From: DATJZH01 sp035499215
GTDB taxonomy: Bacteria > Actinomycetota > Actinomycetes > Streptosporangiales > Streptosporangiaceae
Assembly: GCA_035499215.1 (NCBI GenBank)
Contig: DATJZH010000228.1
Location: 1-17,678, forward strand
DNA length: 17,678 nucleotides
Direction of reading: 5' to 3'
Below the pieces are notes generated by a model that did not search any database, was not told where the DNA came from, and was given only the letters and a program-made list of their open reading frames with translations. A program made the position numbers and the translations under genes. Below, one piece after another: positions 7,231 through 14,631 of this stretch. Within the stretch, counting starts at the first letter, position 1; every line of letters starts with the position of its first letter.

Positions 7231-8232
7231 CTAATGACGGAAATGATCCCACCCGTCAAGATCACTGCGGCTTCGCCCGTCCACCTGTACCCCGCTGCCC
7301 GTCCCGACTGTGCCGATGCTCGACCAGCCGGGCGGCAGGAAGGTGCCGGGCGGAAAGGTTGCGGCGAGCGCATGGTCCTCGCCACCGGACAGGACCCAGG
7401 CCAGCCAGTCCTGGCCGCCAAGCGCGGCCGCCGCCGCCCGCAGGGCGCCGGCCGCAGCGACGGTGCCCGCCGCCAGCCTCCCCTGCTGGATGTCGATGGC
7501 CACGCCGCTGGCGGCGGCTACATGGCCGAGATCCTGGACCAGGCCGTCGCTGATGTCGATCATCGAGGTTGCGCCGGCCGCCGCGGCCTGCGGCCCGGCG
7601 GCATAGGGCGGCCGCGGCCGCCGGTGCGCGGCCACCAGCCCGGCGAGATCCTGATCGGCGGGCGCGGACGTGCCGCCGTCAGCCGCCCCGCTGGCCAGGC
7701 CGGCCGCCAGCAGCGCGAGCCCAGCGGCGGAACTGCCCAGCATGCCCGCCACCGCCAGCAAGTCGCCGGGATGCGCGCCGCGCCTGGTGACCGGGTCCGT
7801 GCCCGCCAGGTCACCGAGCGCGGTGATCGCCAGCATGACCGAATCGGCGGCCGACACATCGCCGCCCGCGACTGACGCCCCGGCGATCGCGCACTCCTCG
7901 GCGAGGCCGCGGAAGAAATCCTCGGCCCAGCGCACCGGCAGATCGCCTGGCGCGGCAAGGCCGACGAGCAGCGCTGTCGGCCGGGCGCCCATCGCCACGA
8001 CGTCCGCAAGGTTCTGCGCCGCAGCCTTGCAGCCGATGTCGAACGGGCCCGACCAGTCCTGCCGGAAGTGCCGTCCCTCCACGAGCAGGTCCGTGCTCGC
8101 GACCACCCGGGCGTCAGGCGCCCGGATCACCGCCGCGTCGTCGCCTATGCCGACGATCTGCGCGGCGCCCCGCGGGACAAGGGCCTGGATCGCCGCGATC
8201 AGACCGAACTCCCCAAGGTCCGCGACGGTGAT
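7231..8232 (-). CDS. thiL: Thiamine-monophosphate kinase
   Basis: Phosphorylates thiamine monophosphate to thiamine pyrophosphate, the last step of cofactor synthesis. The conserved N-terminus TVADLGEFGLIAAI, GIGDDAAV (28-35), STDLLVEGRHF, GGDVS, a central MIDISDGL and SGGEDHAL near the C-terminus identify the PurM/ThiL fold; about 333 aa is normal. The start is a problem. The family N-terminus aligns at 8232-8226, where the codons are GTC-ATC-ACC-GTC. A good GGGAGG (8243-8238) lies 5 bases before the ATC. No ATG, GTG or TTG is in frame nearby. The nearest canonical starts (8337, 8382) lie upstream, would overlap the divergent RAM-domain gene, and add non-conserved residues. I annotate from the ATC; the true start is uncertain. 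Confidence 0.9.
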   Translation of the reverse strand: MTVADLGEFGLIAAIQALVPRGAAQIVGIGDDAAVIRAPDARVVASTDLLVEGRHFRQDWSGPFDIGCKAAAQNLADVVAMGARPTALLVGLAAPGDLPVRWAEDFFRGLAEECAIAGASVAGGDVSAADSVMLAITALGDLAGTDPVTRRGAHPGDLLAVAGMLGSSAAGLALLAAGLASGAADGGTSAPADQDLAGLVAAHRRPRPPYAAGPQAAAAGATSMIDISDGLVQDLGHVAAASGVAIDIQQGRLAAGTVAAAGALRAAAAALGGQDWLAWVLSGGEDHALAATFPPGTFLPPGWSSIGTVGTGSGVQVDGRSRSDLDGWDHFRH

Positions 8233-8324
8233 GACGGCCTCCCGACCTTCCCTGTAGCTCCCCCCGGCCGCCGCCGGTGCTCCTAAGGTAGCGTGGCCAC
8301 CACAACGGCGACCGGAGGGACGAT
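8233..8324. promoter_or_regulatory. Divergent promoter region between thiL and the RAM-domain gene
   Basis: The 92-base gap contains the plus-strand ribosome binding site GGAGGG (8314-8319) of the RAM-domain gene and the minus-strand GGGAGG (8243-8238) of thiL. A TAAGGTAGCGT stretch (8285-8295) could supply -10 elements (TAAGGT, TAGCGT for plus; TACCTT for minus). No good -35 box is visible. Confidence 0.3.
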
Positions 8325-8558
8325 ATGGTGCAGGCATACATCCTCGTCCAGACTGAGGTCGGGAAAGCCGCCGATGTCGCATCCTGCATCGGGAAGATCG
8401 CCGGCGTGACCCAGGCTGACGACGTCACCGGTCCCTACGACGTCATCGTCCGGGCCGAGTCGGACAATGTTGACGATCTCGGAAAGCTCGTGGTGGCGCA
8501 GATTCAGTCCGTCCCGGGGATCACCCGCACCCTCACCTGCCCTATCGTGCACATCTAG
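8325..8558 (+). CDS. Stand-alone Lrp/AsnC effector-binding (RAM) domain protein
   Basis: 77 aa made up only of the ligand-binding RAM fold of Lrp/AsnC regulators: beta strand AYILVQTEVG, helix, VTQADDVTGPYDVIVRAES, helix NVDDLGKLVVAQIQSVPGI, and final strand TRTLTCPIVHI. The usual N-terminal helix-turn-helix is absent, and the clear ATG with GGAGGG six bases upstream shows the gene is full length rather than truncated. Stand-alone RAM proteins can bind amino acids and may modulate Lrp-type regulators; the partner and ligand here are unknown. It is divergent from thiL and convergent with cofC (41-base gap). Confidence 0.9.
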   Translation: MVQAYILVQTEVGKAADVASCIGKIAGVTQADDVTGPYDVIVRAESDNVDDLGKLVVAQIQSVPGITRTLTCPIVHI

Positions 8559-8599
8559 GCCCCGGGCAGCCGCCGGCCGACTTGGCGGGCGCGCGTCAC

Positions 8600-9259
8600 C
8601 TAGGGCAGCCTGGCGAGCAGCGGCCCGGCCAGGGCGCTCGTACGCGGGCCCAGCCCGATCAGTGTCGCTAGCCGCAGGTCAGCGATGGTATCCACGTCCC
8701 TCCGCAGTCCCGCAATGCCGGGAATGTTCAGTTCGGCTGCCCCGGTCGCCCGGTGCGCCTGCCGCGACCCCGGGCCGAAGCGGGGGCTGAACACCGCGTC
8801 CGGCGCTGCCGCATACAGCGTGGTTCCCGTGCCCGCGGCGTCGGGCACGAAGGCCTGCCGCCGGCAGGCGGCGGCGACCAGGGCGCGGCCGAGCTCAGCC
8901 GGACCGAGCGCTGGCAGATCCGCGGCCAGGCCAGCGCGGCCGCAGCCGGGCCATCGCTGGCTGGCGTAGGCGGCACCGAAGATCAGCGCGCGATTCAGCC
9001 CGCCGGCGGGCTCGCTGCCGATGACCGCCGCGCCGAGGCCGGCCAATTCACTCCGGGCGGTTTCGTCGTCGGTCACCACGACGACCTGGCCGACAGCAGG
9101 GCAGTTCGCGCCTGCCACCACCGTATCGGCCGCCATCGCCAGCGCCAGCTCGGCTCGGCGCCGGCTGTCGAGGCCGGTGAGCCTGGACTTGGCTCGGGCA
9201 AGTACCTTGACGGGGACCACCAGCGACCAGCCGGGTGAGCAGTCGGACACCATGGTCAT
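8600..9259 (-). CDS. cofC: F420 biosynthesis guanylyltransferase (CofC/FbiD)
   Basis: GTP-dependent nucleotidyltransferase making the activated phospho-C3 moiety for coenzyme F420; actinobacterial members (FbiD) use phosphoenolpyruvate, archaeal CofC uses 2-phospho-L-lactate. 219 aa from the chosen start MTMVSDCSPGWSLVVPVK; a second Met two codons later is also possible. Motifs are VPVKVLARAKSRL (N-terminal nucleotide-binding loop), VVVTDDE, GLNRAL, AADLPALGP (acidic metal site), and GTGTTLYAAAPDAVFSPRFGPGS. An in-frame open extension upstream is rejected because it would overlap plsC on the other strand and lies before the conserved loop. No other F420 genes are in the window. It is divergent from plsC with 45 bases between them. 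Confidence 0.92.
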   Translation of the reverse strand: MTMVSDCSPGWSLVVPVKVLARAKSRLTGLDSRRRAELALAMAADTVVAGANCPAVGQVVVVTDDETARSELAGLGAAVIGSEPAGGLNRALIFGAAYASQRWPGCGRAGLAADLPALGPAELGRALVAAACRRQAFVPDAAGTGTTLYAAAPDAVFSPRFGPGSRQAHRATGAAELNIPGIAGLRRDVDTIADLRLATLIGLGPRTSALAGPLLARLP

Positions 9260-9304
9260 GATCCTGCCTCGACACGGCAGCGCCTGAACCGGGAGACTGG
9301 CCAC

Positions 9305-10138
9305 ATGACGAGCGAGCGACTGCCCGGCAAACGCGCGGATGGGGGCTACTCGCGCGCCTGGCGCAACGTCTCGAAGATCATCTTGCGGCCGCTGATTCCC
9401 ATGCTCATGAAGGGCGACTGGCACGGCCAGGAGAATCTCCCGCGCGAAGGCGGCATGATCCTGGCCGCCAACCACCTGTCTTACGCCGATGTGCTCGCCC
9501 TGTCGCTCTTCAGCGACAGGGCCGGCCGTTACCCGGTGTTTCTGGCCAAGTCGGCCCTATTCGACGTCAAGCTGCTCGGCCCGATCATGCGCAAGCTCGG
9601 GCAGTTGCCCGTGCACCGCGGCCAGGCCGACGCGGCGCTCGTGCTGAGGGACGCCGAGGAGGGTTTGCGCGGCGGCGCTTGCGTGATCTTCTATCCTGAG
9701 GCGACGGTCACCCGTGACCCGGACGGGTGGCCGATGGTGGCCAAGACCGGAGTTGCCCGGCTGGCCCTGGCCACTGGCGCGCCCGTTGTTCCCGTGGCGC
9801 ACTGGGGCGCGCAGGACATCTTGCCGTACGGCAGCTTCCGGCCGCACCTGGTGCCGCGCAAGACCGTCCAGATCCTGGCCGGCCCGCCGGTCGACCTGTC
9901 GGAATTCGAGGGCCTGCCGCTCAGCTCGGGGACGCTGCGAGCAGCCACCGACAAGATCATGACGGAGGTGGCCGACCTGCTCGGGAAGCTGCGCGGCGAG
10001 GCGCCTCCGGCCGAGCCTTACCACCCGGCGGTAGCGCGCCGGAAGCTGCGGCAGGAACTGCGCGCGCTGCAGGACGGCACCAGCAGCCAGACGCCACCAG
10101 CGGACGGCACAGAAACCGGAGAGGCCACGCCGTCGTGA
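9305..10138 (+). CDS. plsC: 1-acyl-sn-glycerol-3-phosphate acyltransferase family protein (PlsC-like)
   Basis: Membrane-associated acyltransferase, probably adding the second acyl chain to lysophosphatidic acid in phospholipid synthesis. 277 aa. The catalytic HX4D motif is NHLSYAD (56-62). The substrate-binding motif is YPEATVTRDP (PEAT, 131-134, in place of the common PEGT; PEAT occurs in actinobacterial relatives). PVVPVAHWG is the later conserved block. No strong transmembrane span is evident beyond short hydrophobic segments. The last codons overlap the gpsA start by four bases (GTGA), so glycerol-3-phosphate supply and acylation are coupled. The 40-residue C-terminal tail is charged and Pro/Thr-rich. 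Exact acyl acceptor is inferred from the family. Confidence 0.9.
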   Translation: MTSERLPGKRADGGYSRAWRNVSKIILRPLIPMLMKGDWHGQENLPREGGMILAANHLSYADVLALSLFSDRAGRYPVFLAKSALFDVKLLGPIMRKLGQLPVHRGQADAALVLRDAEEGLRGGACVIFYPEATVTRDPDGWPMVAKTGVARLALATGAPVVPVAHWGAQDILPYGSFRPHLVPRKTVQILAGPPVDLSEFEGLPLSSGTLRAATDKIMTEVADLLGKLRGEAPPAEPYHPAVARRKLRQELRALQDGTSSQTPPADGTETGEATPS

Positions 10139-11139
10139 GAGCGGCTGTCATGGGCGCCGGCTCGTGGGGAACGACATTCGCGCAGGTGCTCTGCGACGCG
10201 GGCACTCCCGCGACGCTTTGGTGCCGCAGGCGGCTAGTCGCGGAGACGATCAGCTCGGCACACCAGAACCCCGAATACCTTCCGGGCCTGACTCTCACCG
10301 AGACGCTGCGGGCTACTGCCGACCCGGCGCAGGCCCTGGCGGGCGCCGAGATTGTCGTCCTTGCCGTGCCGGCCCAGACACTGCGCGAGAACCTGAGCCG
10401 CTGGACGGACCTGCTGCCGCGCGACGCGCTTCTGGTGAGCCTGATGAAGGGGATTGAGCTGGGCACCTGCAAGCGGATGAGCGAAGTGATCGCCCAGGTG
10501 ACGGGGGCGCCGCCCGACCGGATCGCGGTCATCTCCGGGCCGAACCTGTCCAGGGAGATCGCCGAGCGCCAGTACGCGGCCACGGTGGCGGCCTGCCGGG
10601 ACACCGCCTCCGCCGAGCAGCTGCAGAAGGCATGCCATACCGGCTACTTCCGTCCTTACACCAATCCCGATGTGGTCGGCTGCGAGCTCGGCGGCGCGGT
10701 CAAGAACGTCATAGCGGTGGCCGTCGGAATCGCCGTCGGGATGGGATTCGGCGACAACACGCGGTCTATGCTGATCACCCGCGGGCTGGCCGAGATCGCC
10801 CGGCTGGGCGCCGCGCTCGGCGCTGAGCAGCACACCCTGGCTGGCCTTGCCGGGATGGGGGACCTGGCTGTCACCTGCAGCTCGCCGCTGTCGCGCAACC
10901 GCACCTTCGGCGAGAACCTAGGCCGCGGCATGTCCCTGGCGGACGTGATCGCGATCACCCGGCAGACAGCGGAAGGCGTGAAATCCTCGGTATCCGTGCT
11001 CGAGCTGGCGAACAGGCACGGCGTCGAGATGCCGATTACCGAAGTGGTCGTCGCGGTCACGCAGGATGGCCTGGACGTAGGCGAGGCGGCGCTGATGCTG
11101 GCCAGCCGCTCGGCCAAGCCGGAGCGCTATGGCGTCTGA
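10135..11139 (+). CDS. gpsA: Glycerol-3-phosphate dehydrogenase [NAD(P)+]
   Basis: Reduces dihydroxyacetone phosphate to sn-glycerol-3-phosphate for phospholipid synthesis; cytoplasmic. 334 aa from a GTG that overlaps the plsC stop; the ribosome binding site GGAGAGG lies about 10 bases upstream. The Rossmann motif GAGSWG (7-12), SLMKGIE with Lys105, ISGPNLSREIA, GGAVKNVIAVAVG with catalytic Lys190 and GFGDNTR (205-210) are all present. The open frame continues upstream of the GTG inside plsC, but conserved sequence begins at VRAAVMGAGSWG. The 3' end overlaps the next gene by 11 bases. Confidence 0.96.
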   Translation: MRAAVMGAGSWGTTFAQVLCDAGTPATLWCRRRLVAETISSAHQNPEYLPGLTLTETLRATADPAQALAGAEIVVLAVPAQTLRENLSRWTDLLPRDALLVSLMKGIELGTCKRMSEVIAQVTGAPPDRIAVISGPNLSREIAERQYAATVAACRDTASAEQLQKACHTGYFRPYTNPDVVGCELGGAVKNVIAVAVGIAVGMGFGDNTRSMLITRGLAEIARLGAALGAEQHTLAGLAGMGDLAVTCSSPLSRNRTFGENLGRGMSLADVIAITRQTAEGVKSSVSVLELANRHGVEMPITEVVVAVTQDGLDVGEAALMLASRSAKPERYGV

Positions 11140-12427
11140 CCGCAGCGCGCCAGATAGCGCACCGGACAGCACCGCACCGGACAGCACCGCACCGGCCGGC
11201 GGTAAGCAAGTTCGCCAGCCCGGCGAGAACACCCGTGCGGTGCACCTGCCGCCGCCGCCGGCGCCGGCCCAGCGTCCGCTGGCCACGCCGGTGTACCGGA
11301 CTGCCGCGTTCGCGTTCGGTTCCGCCACGGAGTACGCGTCTTTGCTCGCCGATGCCGTGCCCGGCTACAGCTACAGCCGGATCGGCAATCCCACAGTCGA
11401 GGCGTTCGCCGATGCGGTGGCCGCCCTGGAAGGCGTGAACCTGCGCGCTCCGGTTGCCGCGCAGGCCTTCGCCTCGGGCATGGCGGCGATCAGCACGGTG
11501 TTCTGGGCGTTTACCAGGGCTGGGGCGCACGTGGTGGCACCGTCGGCCGTCTACGGCGGCAGCTACAGCTTCCTGGCGAACGTCGCATCGGGCTTCGGCG
11601 TGCGCACTGACTTCGTCGACATAACGGATCTGGCGCGGGTACGGGCGGCGCTGCGGCCCGACACGTCGATCCTCTACGCGGAGACGATCGCCAACCCGAC
11701 GGTCGCGGTGGCCGATCTGGCGGCGCTGGCTGACCTGGCCCGCGAGACCGGCGCCCTGCTTGTGGTCGACTCGACGCTGGCTCCGCCGGTGGTGTGCCGT
11801 CCGCTGGAGCACGGCGCCGATCTGGTGCTGCACTCGGCGACCAAGTACATCGGCGGGCACTCCGATGTCACCGGCGGCGTGGTCACCGGAGCGCCCGAGC
11901 TCATTCGCATAATCCGCGACGTGCGGATCGACACCGGCGGCTCGCTGGCGCCGGATGAGGCCTACCTGCTGCGCCGCGGCCTCGAGACACTGCCGCTGCG
12001 GGCAGGCCGCCAGTGCTCGACCGCCCACATGCTCGCCGCCGGCATCGCCGGGCATCCCGGCGCGCGCGCGGTCGACTATCCTGGCCTGCCCAGCCATCAG
12101 GGCCACGAGCTGGCCAGGTGCCAGTTCGACGCGGGCCCGGAGGGGACGAGGTTCGGCGCGATCGTGACGATCACGCCGAAGGGCGGGCGGGAGGCCGGGA
12201 TGGCATTCGCCGACCGGCTCCGGGTAGCGCAAGTCGCCGCCTCGCTCGGCGGCACCCACACGAAAGTCAGCCATGTTGCGTCGACGACGCACCGGCAGCT
12301 GGATTCCGCCGCGCTCGCCGCCGCGGGGATCGATCCTGGTGCGGTCAGGTTCTCGGTCGGCCTGGAGGACGGCGAGGACCTGCTGGCCGACGCCCTGGCG
12401 GCGCTGGACCGGCTGCCGGCCTGCTAA
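11129..12427 (+). CDS. Cys/Met metabolism PLP-dependent enzyme (cystathionine gamma-lyase/synthase type)
   Basis: Fold-type I PLP enzyme of the trans-sulfuration family, interconverting cystathionine, cysteine, homocysteine or methionine derivatives. 432 aa. PLP-phosphate region YSYSRIGNPT (80-89), ASGMAAIS, cofactor-stacking and Asp214 region VVDSTLAPP, PLP lysine 239 in HSATKYIGGHSD, and C-terminal VRFSVGLEDGEDLLADAL are all visible. The first 30 residues are a low-complexity Ala-Pro-Asp-Ser/Thr repeat not part of the catalytic fold. Sequence alone does not separate gamma-lyase from gamma-synthase or O-acetylhomoserine enzymes, so no symbol is given. The start overlaps gpsA by 11 bases; ddl follows after 57 bases. 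Confidence 0.9.
   Translation: MASDRSAPDSAPDSTAPDSTAPAGGKQVRQPGENTRAVHLPPPPAPAQRPLATPVYRTAAFAFGSATEYASLLADAVPGYSYSRIGNPTVEAFADAVAALEGVNLRAPVAAQAFASGMAAISTVFWAFTRAGAHVVAPSAVYGGSYSFLANVASGFGVRTDFVDITDLARVRAALRPDTSILYAETIANPTVAVADLAALADLARETGALLVVDSTLAPPVVCRPLEHGADLVLHSATKYIGGHSDVTGGVVTGAPELIRIIRDVRIDTGGSLAPDEAYLLRRGLETLPLRAGRQCSTAHMLAAGIAGHPGARAVDYPGLPSHQGHELARCQFDAGPEGTRFGAIVTITPKGGREAGMAFADRLRVAQVAASLGGTHTKVSHVASTTHRQLDSAALAAAGIDPGAVRFSVGLEDGEDLLADALAALDRLPAC
11159..11195. repeat. 15-base tandem repeat at the start of the PLP enzyme gene
   Basis: Two full copies plus seven bases of GCACCGGACAGCACC, coding for Ala-Pro-Asp-Ser-Thr in frame from residue 11. A diverged copy (Ala-Pro-Asp-Ser, GCG CCA GAT AGC) precedes it at 11147-11158. 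The unit length keeps the frame open whatever the copy number. Confidence 0.85.
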
Positions 12428-12484
12428 GCCGGACCAGCAGGCAGACGGCCGCCGGGCACGGCCTGTGACAGGACTGGAGGAATC

Positions 12485-13627
12485 GTGGGCGAGCAGCGCA
12501 AGATCCGGGTGGCCGTCGTGTTCGGCGGACGGGGCCCGGAGCACGCCATCTCGTGCCTGGGTGGCGGGGCGATACTCTCCGCCATCGACCGGGACCGGTA
12601 TGACGTTGTCCCGGTCGGCATCACCAGAGCCGGCAGCTGGGTGCTGGCCGCCGATGATCCCGCCCGCCTGGCCATCACGGCAGGTGAGCTGCCATCCGTC
12701 GAGTCGGTGGCCGAGCCCGGCGCCGATATCGTGCCGTGGGCCGCGCAGGGCAGCCGGGCGCTCGCCGCCACGGCGGCCGGCCAGATCCCGCATCTGCTCG
12801 GTGAGGTGGACGTGGTGCTGCCGGTGCTGCACGGCCCGTTCGGCGAGGACGGCACGATTCAGGGCCTGCTGGAGATGGCCGGAGTGCCCTATGTCGGCGC
12901 CGGGGTGCTGGCCAGCGCGGTCAGTATGGACAAGGAGTACATGAAGGTTGTATTCGAGTCACGCGGGCTGCCCGTCGGCCCGCGAGTGGTCATCCGGCAG
13001 CCCGACTGGCAGCCGCGGGGCGCCGCACCGACAGCGGAACGCAAGCGGGTGCTCGATGCCATTGAGGAACTGGGCTGGCCGGTATTCGTCAAGCCGGCTC
13101 GCGGCGGTTCCAGCATCGGCATATCCAGGGCCGCCGACATCAGCGAGCTCCACCAGGCCATCGAGGCCGCCCGTGAGCATGATCCCAAGATTCTGGTGGA
13201 AGCGGCAATCCCTGGCACCGAGATCGAATGCTCGGTGCTGGAAGGCCTCGATGGCGCGGCGCCCGACACGAGCCTGCCCGGCCAGCTCACCATCGGCGGC
13301 GGCGAGCAGTTTTACGACTTCGAGGCGAAGTATTTCGACACCGGAACGCGGATGACCATCCCGGCGAGGATTCCGCCCGAGGACATCGACCAGATCCGGC
13401 GGCTCGCGGCTGCCGCATTCGAGGCGGTCTCCTGCGAAGGCCTGGCGCGGGTGGATTTCTTCTACACGCCCGACCGGAAGATCGTGATCAACGAGATAAA
13501 TACGATGCCCGGCATGACGGCGAGTTCCTATTTCGCGAAGATGTGGGAAGCCACCGGGATCGGATTCAACGAGCTAATCGGGCGGCTCCTGCAGACCGCG
13601 CTGCGCAAGGGCTCCAGCCTGCGCTGA
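12485..13627 (+). CDS. ddl: D-alanine--D-alanine ligase
   Basis: ATP-grasp ligase that makes the D-Ala-D-Ala dipeptide for peptidoglycan. 380 aa from a GTG with GGAGG about 5 bases upstream. Visible are the N-terminal VVFGGRGPEHAISC (11-24), LHGPFGEDGTIQG (115-127), VFVKPARGGSSIGI (200-212, ATP-binding lysine), omega-loop FYDFEAKY (276-283) with the Lys-Tyr pair expected of D-Ala-D-Ala rather than D-Ala-D-Lac enzymes, and NEINTMPGMT (336-345). It is last in the plsC-gpsA-PLP enzyme-ddl run and convergent with the HU gene. Confidence 0.96.
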   Translation: MGEQRKIRVAVVFGGRGPEHAISCLGGGAILSAIDRDRYDVVPVGITRAGSWVLAADDPARLAITAGELPSVESVAEPGADIVPWAAQGSRALAATAAGQIPHLLGEVDVVLPVLHGPFGEDGTIQGLLEMAGVPYVGAGVLASAVSMDKEYMKVVFESRGLPVGPRVVIRQPDWQPRGAAPTAERKRVLDAIEELGWPVFVKPARGGSSIGISRAADISELHQAIEAAREHDPKILVEAAIPGTEIECSVLEGLDGAAPDTSLPGQLTIGGGEQFYDFEAKYFDTGTRMTIPARIPPEDIDQIRRLAAAAFEAVSCEGLARVDFFYTPDRKIVINEINTMPGMTASSYFAKMWEATGIGFNELIGRLLQTALRKGSSLR

Positions 13628-13666
13628 GGCGCGACACCGGCGGCCGGGCAGTCCGAGCGGGCCGAC

Positions 13667-13708
13667 GGCATGCGGCAAGCGACGCCAGTGCAGCGCCTGC
13701 CGCACGCC
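13667..13708. terminator. Hairpin between convergent ddl and HU genes, candidate bidirectional terminator
   Basis: The arms GGC-a-TGCGGCA-a-GCG and CGC-c-TGCCGCA-c-GCC pair over 13 bp with two single mismatches and a 12-base loop. It sits about 40 bases beyond each stop codon in a 126-base convergent gap, where both genes need termination. There is no U-run on either side. Confidence 0.55.
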
Positions 13709-13753
13709 GCCGCTGGCCGACCCGCCGCGGGCCGGCCGATTCCCGGCGCTGAG

Positions 13754-14053
13754 CTAGCGCCTCGCCGCCGCTGCCTTCTTCTCACCGTTGACGATCGCCT
13801 TGAAGTCCGAGCCTGCCCGGAACTTGGGCACCGCCGACTTGGGCACCTTGATCGATGCGCCGGTGGCCGGGTTGCGCGCGGTGCGGGCTGGCCGCACGGC
13901 CTTCTCGAATACCCCGAATCCGGTAATTGCCACCTTGTCTCCCTTGGCGACAGCGGCCTGGATGGTGTCGAGTACCGCGTTCACGGCCTCGGTCGCGGTT
14001 TTCTTATCTCCCAACCGGCCCGAAATCGCATCGATCAGGTCACGCTTGTTCAT
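13754..14053 (-). CDS. hup: HU family DNA-binding protein
   Basis: Nucleoid-associated architectural protein that binds and bends DNA as a dimer. 99 aa. The MNKRDLIDAIS N-terminus, GDKVAITGFGVFEK, and the HU signature arm RNPATGASIKVPKSAVPKFRAGSDFK (60-85; Pro62 at the intercalating tip) are clear. It is the short HU form: only a brief Ala/Lys/Arg tail (KKAAAARR), without the long Lys/Ala/Pro extension of the mycobacterial-type HU. AGGAG lies about 9 bases upstream of the ATG. Its transcription unit appears to be single-gene. Confidence 0.96.
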   Translation of the reverse strand: MNKRDLIDAISGRLGDKKTATEAVNAVLDTIQAAVAKGDKVAITGFGVFEKAVRPARTARNPATGASIKVPKSAVPKFRAGSDFKAIVNGEKKAAAARR

Positions 14054-14129
14054 TTTCTACTCCTGCGTTTCCCCAACGGGCGGTCGCGCGGACAGGGCAG
14101 CCGGGCTTCGCGACCTCTTGACGTGCCTG

Positions 14130-14158
14130 AAATTAAGCGATCCAGCGCCTGCGCACAA
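14130..14158 (-). promoter_or_regulatory. Candidate promoter of the HU gene
   Basis: On the minus strand TTGTGC (14158-14153) and TAATTT (14135-14130) are separated by 17 bases, about 75 bases upstream of the HU start. The matches to -35 and -10 consensus are partial. Confidence 0.35.
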
Positions 14159-14241
14159 ACACCTGGCAGAAAAATGACGCGTGTCGACGCCTGAACTGCT
14201 CACAATCTACGGGATTGCGAATTTCATTAACGGGTCCGGGC

Positions 14242-14529
14242 TCAAAGTGCGCCGTCCCGCCGGTGATCTGCGCGCACTGCCGTCTTAGTCCGGTCGCCCC
14301 GGCGCCCCGTCCCGGCCGCGGCGGCACCGCTGTCCCGCATACCGGCCTGCGCGGCCACGTCGATGTCCGCGAGCAGGCTGTCGAGCCGCCGGCCGATTCG
14401 GGCCGCGCCGGCACCTGCGGCCTTCATGGCGTCGCAGATCGCCGCCAGCCTGCGCGGCAGCCGCACCCGCGCGTCGCCGGCCAGCTCCGCGGAGCTGAGA
14501 TGACGCCGCACCATCAGCCGCCGCGCCAC
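14242..14529 (-). CDS. Possible small Ala/Arg-rich helical protein of unknown function
   Basis: 95 codons from a GTG. I do not recognise it. Third codon positions are nearly all G or C, as in the real genes here, and the sequence has amphipathic helices (VRLPRRLAAICDAMKAAG, IGRRLDSLLADIDVAAQAG) rather than the Arg/Pro noise of shadow frames. The same frame stays open and protein-like upstream to about 14586 (VAGLEPAAECGHVSDVV) but has no ATG, GTG or TTG there, and the GTG has no clear ribosome binding site. It may therefore be the remains of a longer gene or a gene with an unusual start. The tail after about residue 65 is low complexity. Confidence 0.3.
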   Translation of the reverse strand: MARRLMVRRHLSSAELAGDARVRLPRRLAAICDAMKAAGAGAARIGRRLDSLLADIDVAAQAGMRDSGAAAAGTGRRGDRTKTAVRADHRRDGAL

Positions 14530-14584
14530 AACGTCGCTGACGTGGCCGCACTCGGCGGCGGGCTCAAGGCCAGCTACTCTGGCA

Positions 14585-14631
14585 ACATGTCAGCATATTG
14601 TATGTTATATGGAAACTGTTGACCTAAGAAA
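14585..14631 (-). promoter_or_regulatory. AT-rich island, candidate promoter upstream of the small minus-strand ORF
   Basis: This is the most AT-rich run in the window, set in very GC-rich DNA. It holds ACATGT and the imperfect inverted repeat CATAT...ATATG. On the minus strand TACAAT (14602-14597) is a good -10 with AGGTCA (14625-14620) 17 bases upstream as a weak -35. It would direct transcription into the 14242-14529 ORF. A role as an operator is possible but only inferred. Confidence 0.3.

Noticed and set aside
9260..9475. N-terminal extension of cofC by 72 residues
   Set aside because: It would overlap plsC on the other strand and comes before the conserved nucleotide-binding loop; the ATG at 9259 fits the family.
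11057..12832. Minus-strand open frame of 591 codons
   Set aside because: Antisense to the PLP enzyme and the start of ddl; composition is Arg/Gly/His-rich with no domain.
14215..14622. Plus-strand open frame between HU and pntAA
   Set aside because: Its composition is Arg/Pro/His-rich with poor codon-position bias. The opposite strand in the same place looks more like coding sequence.
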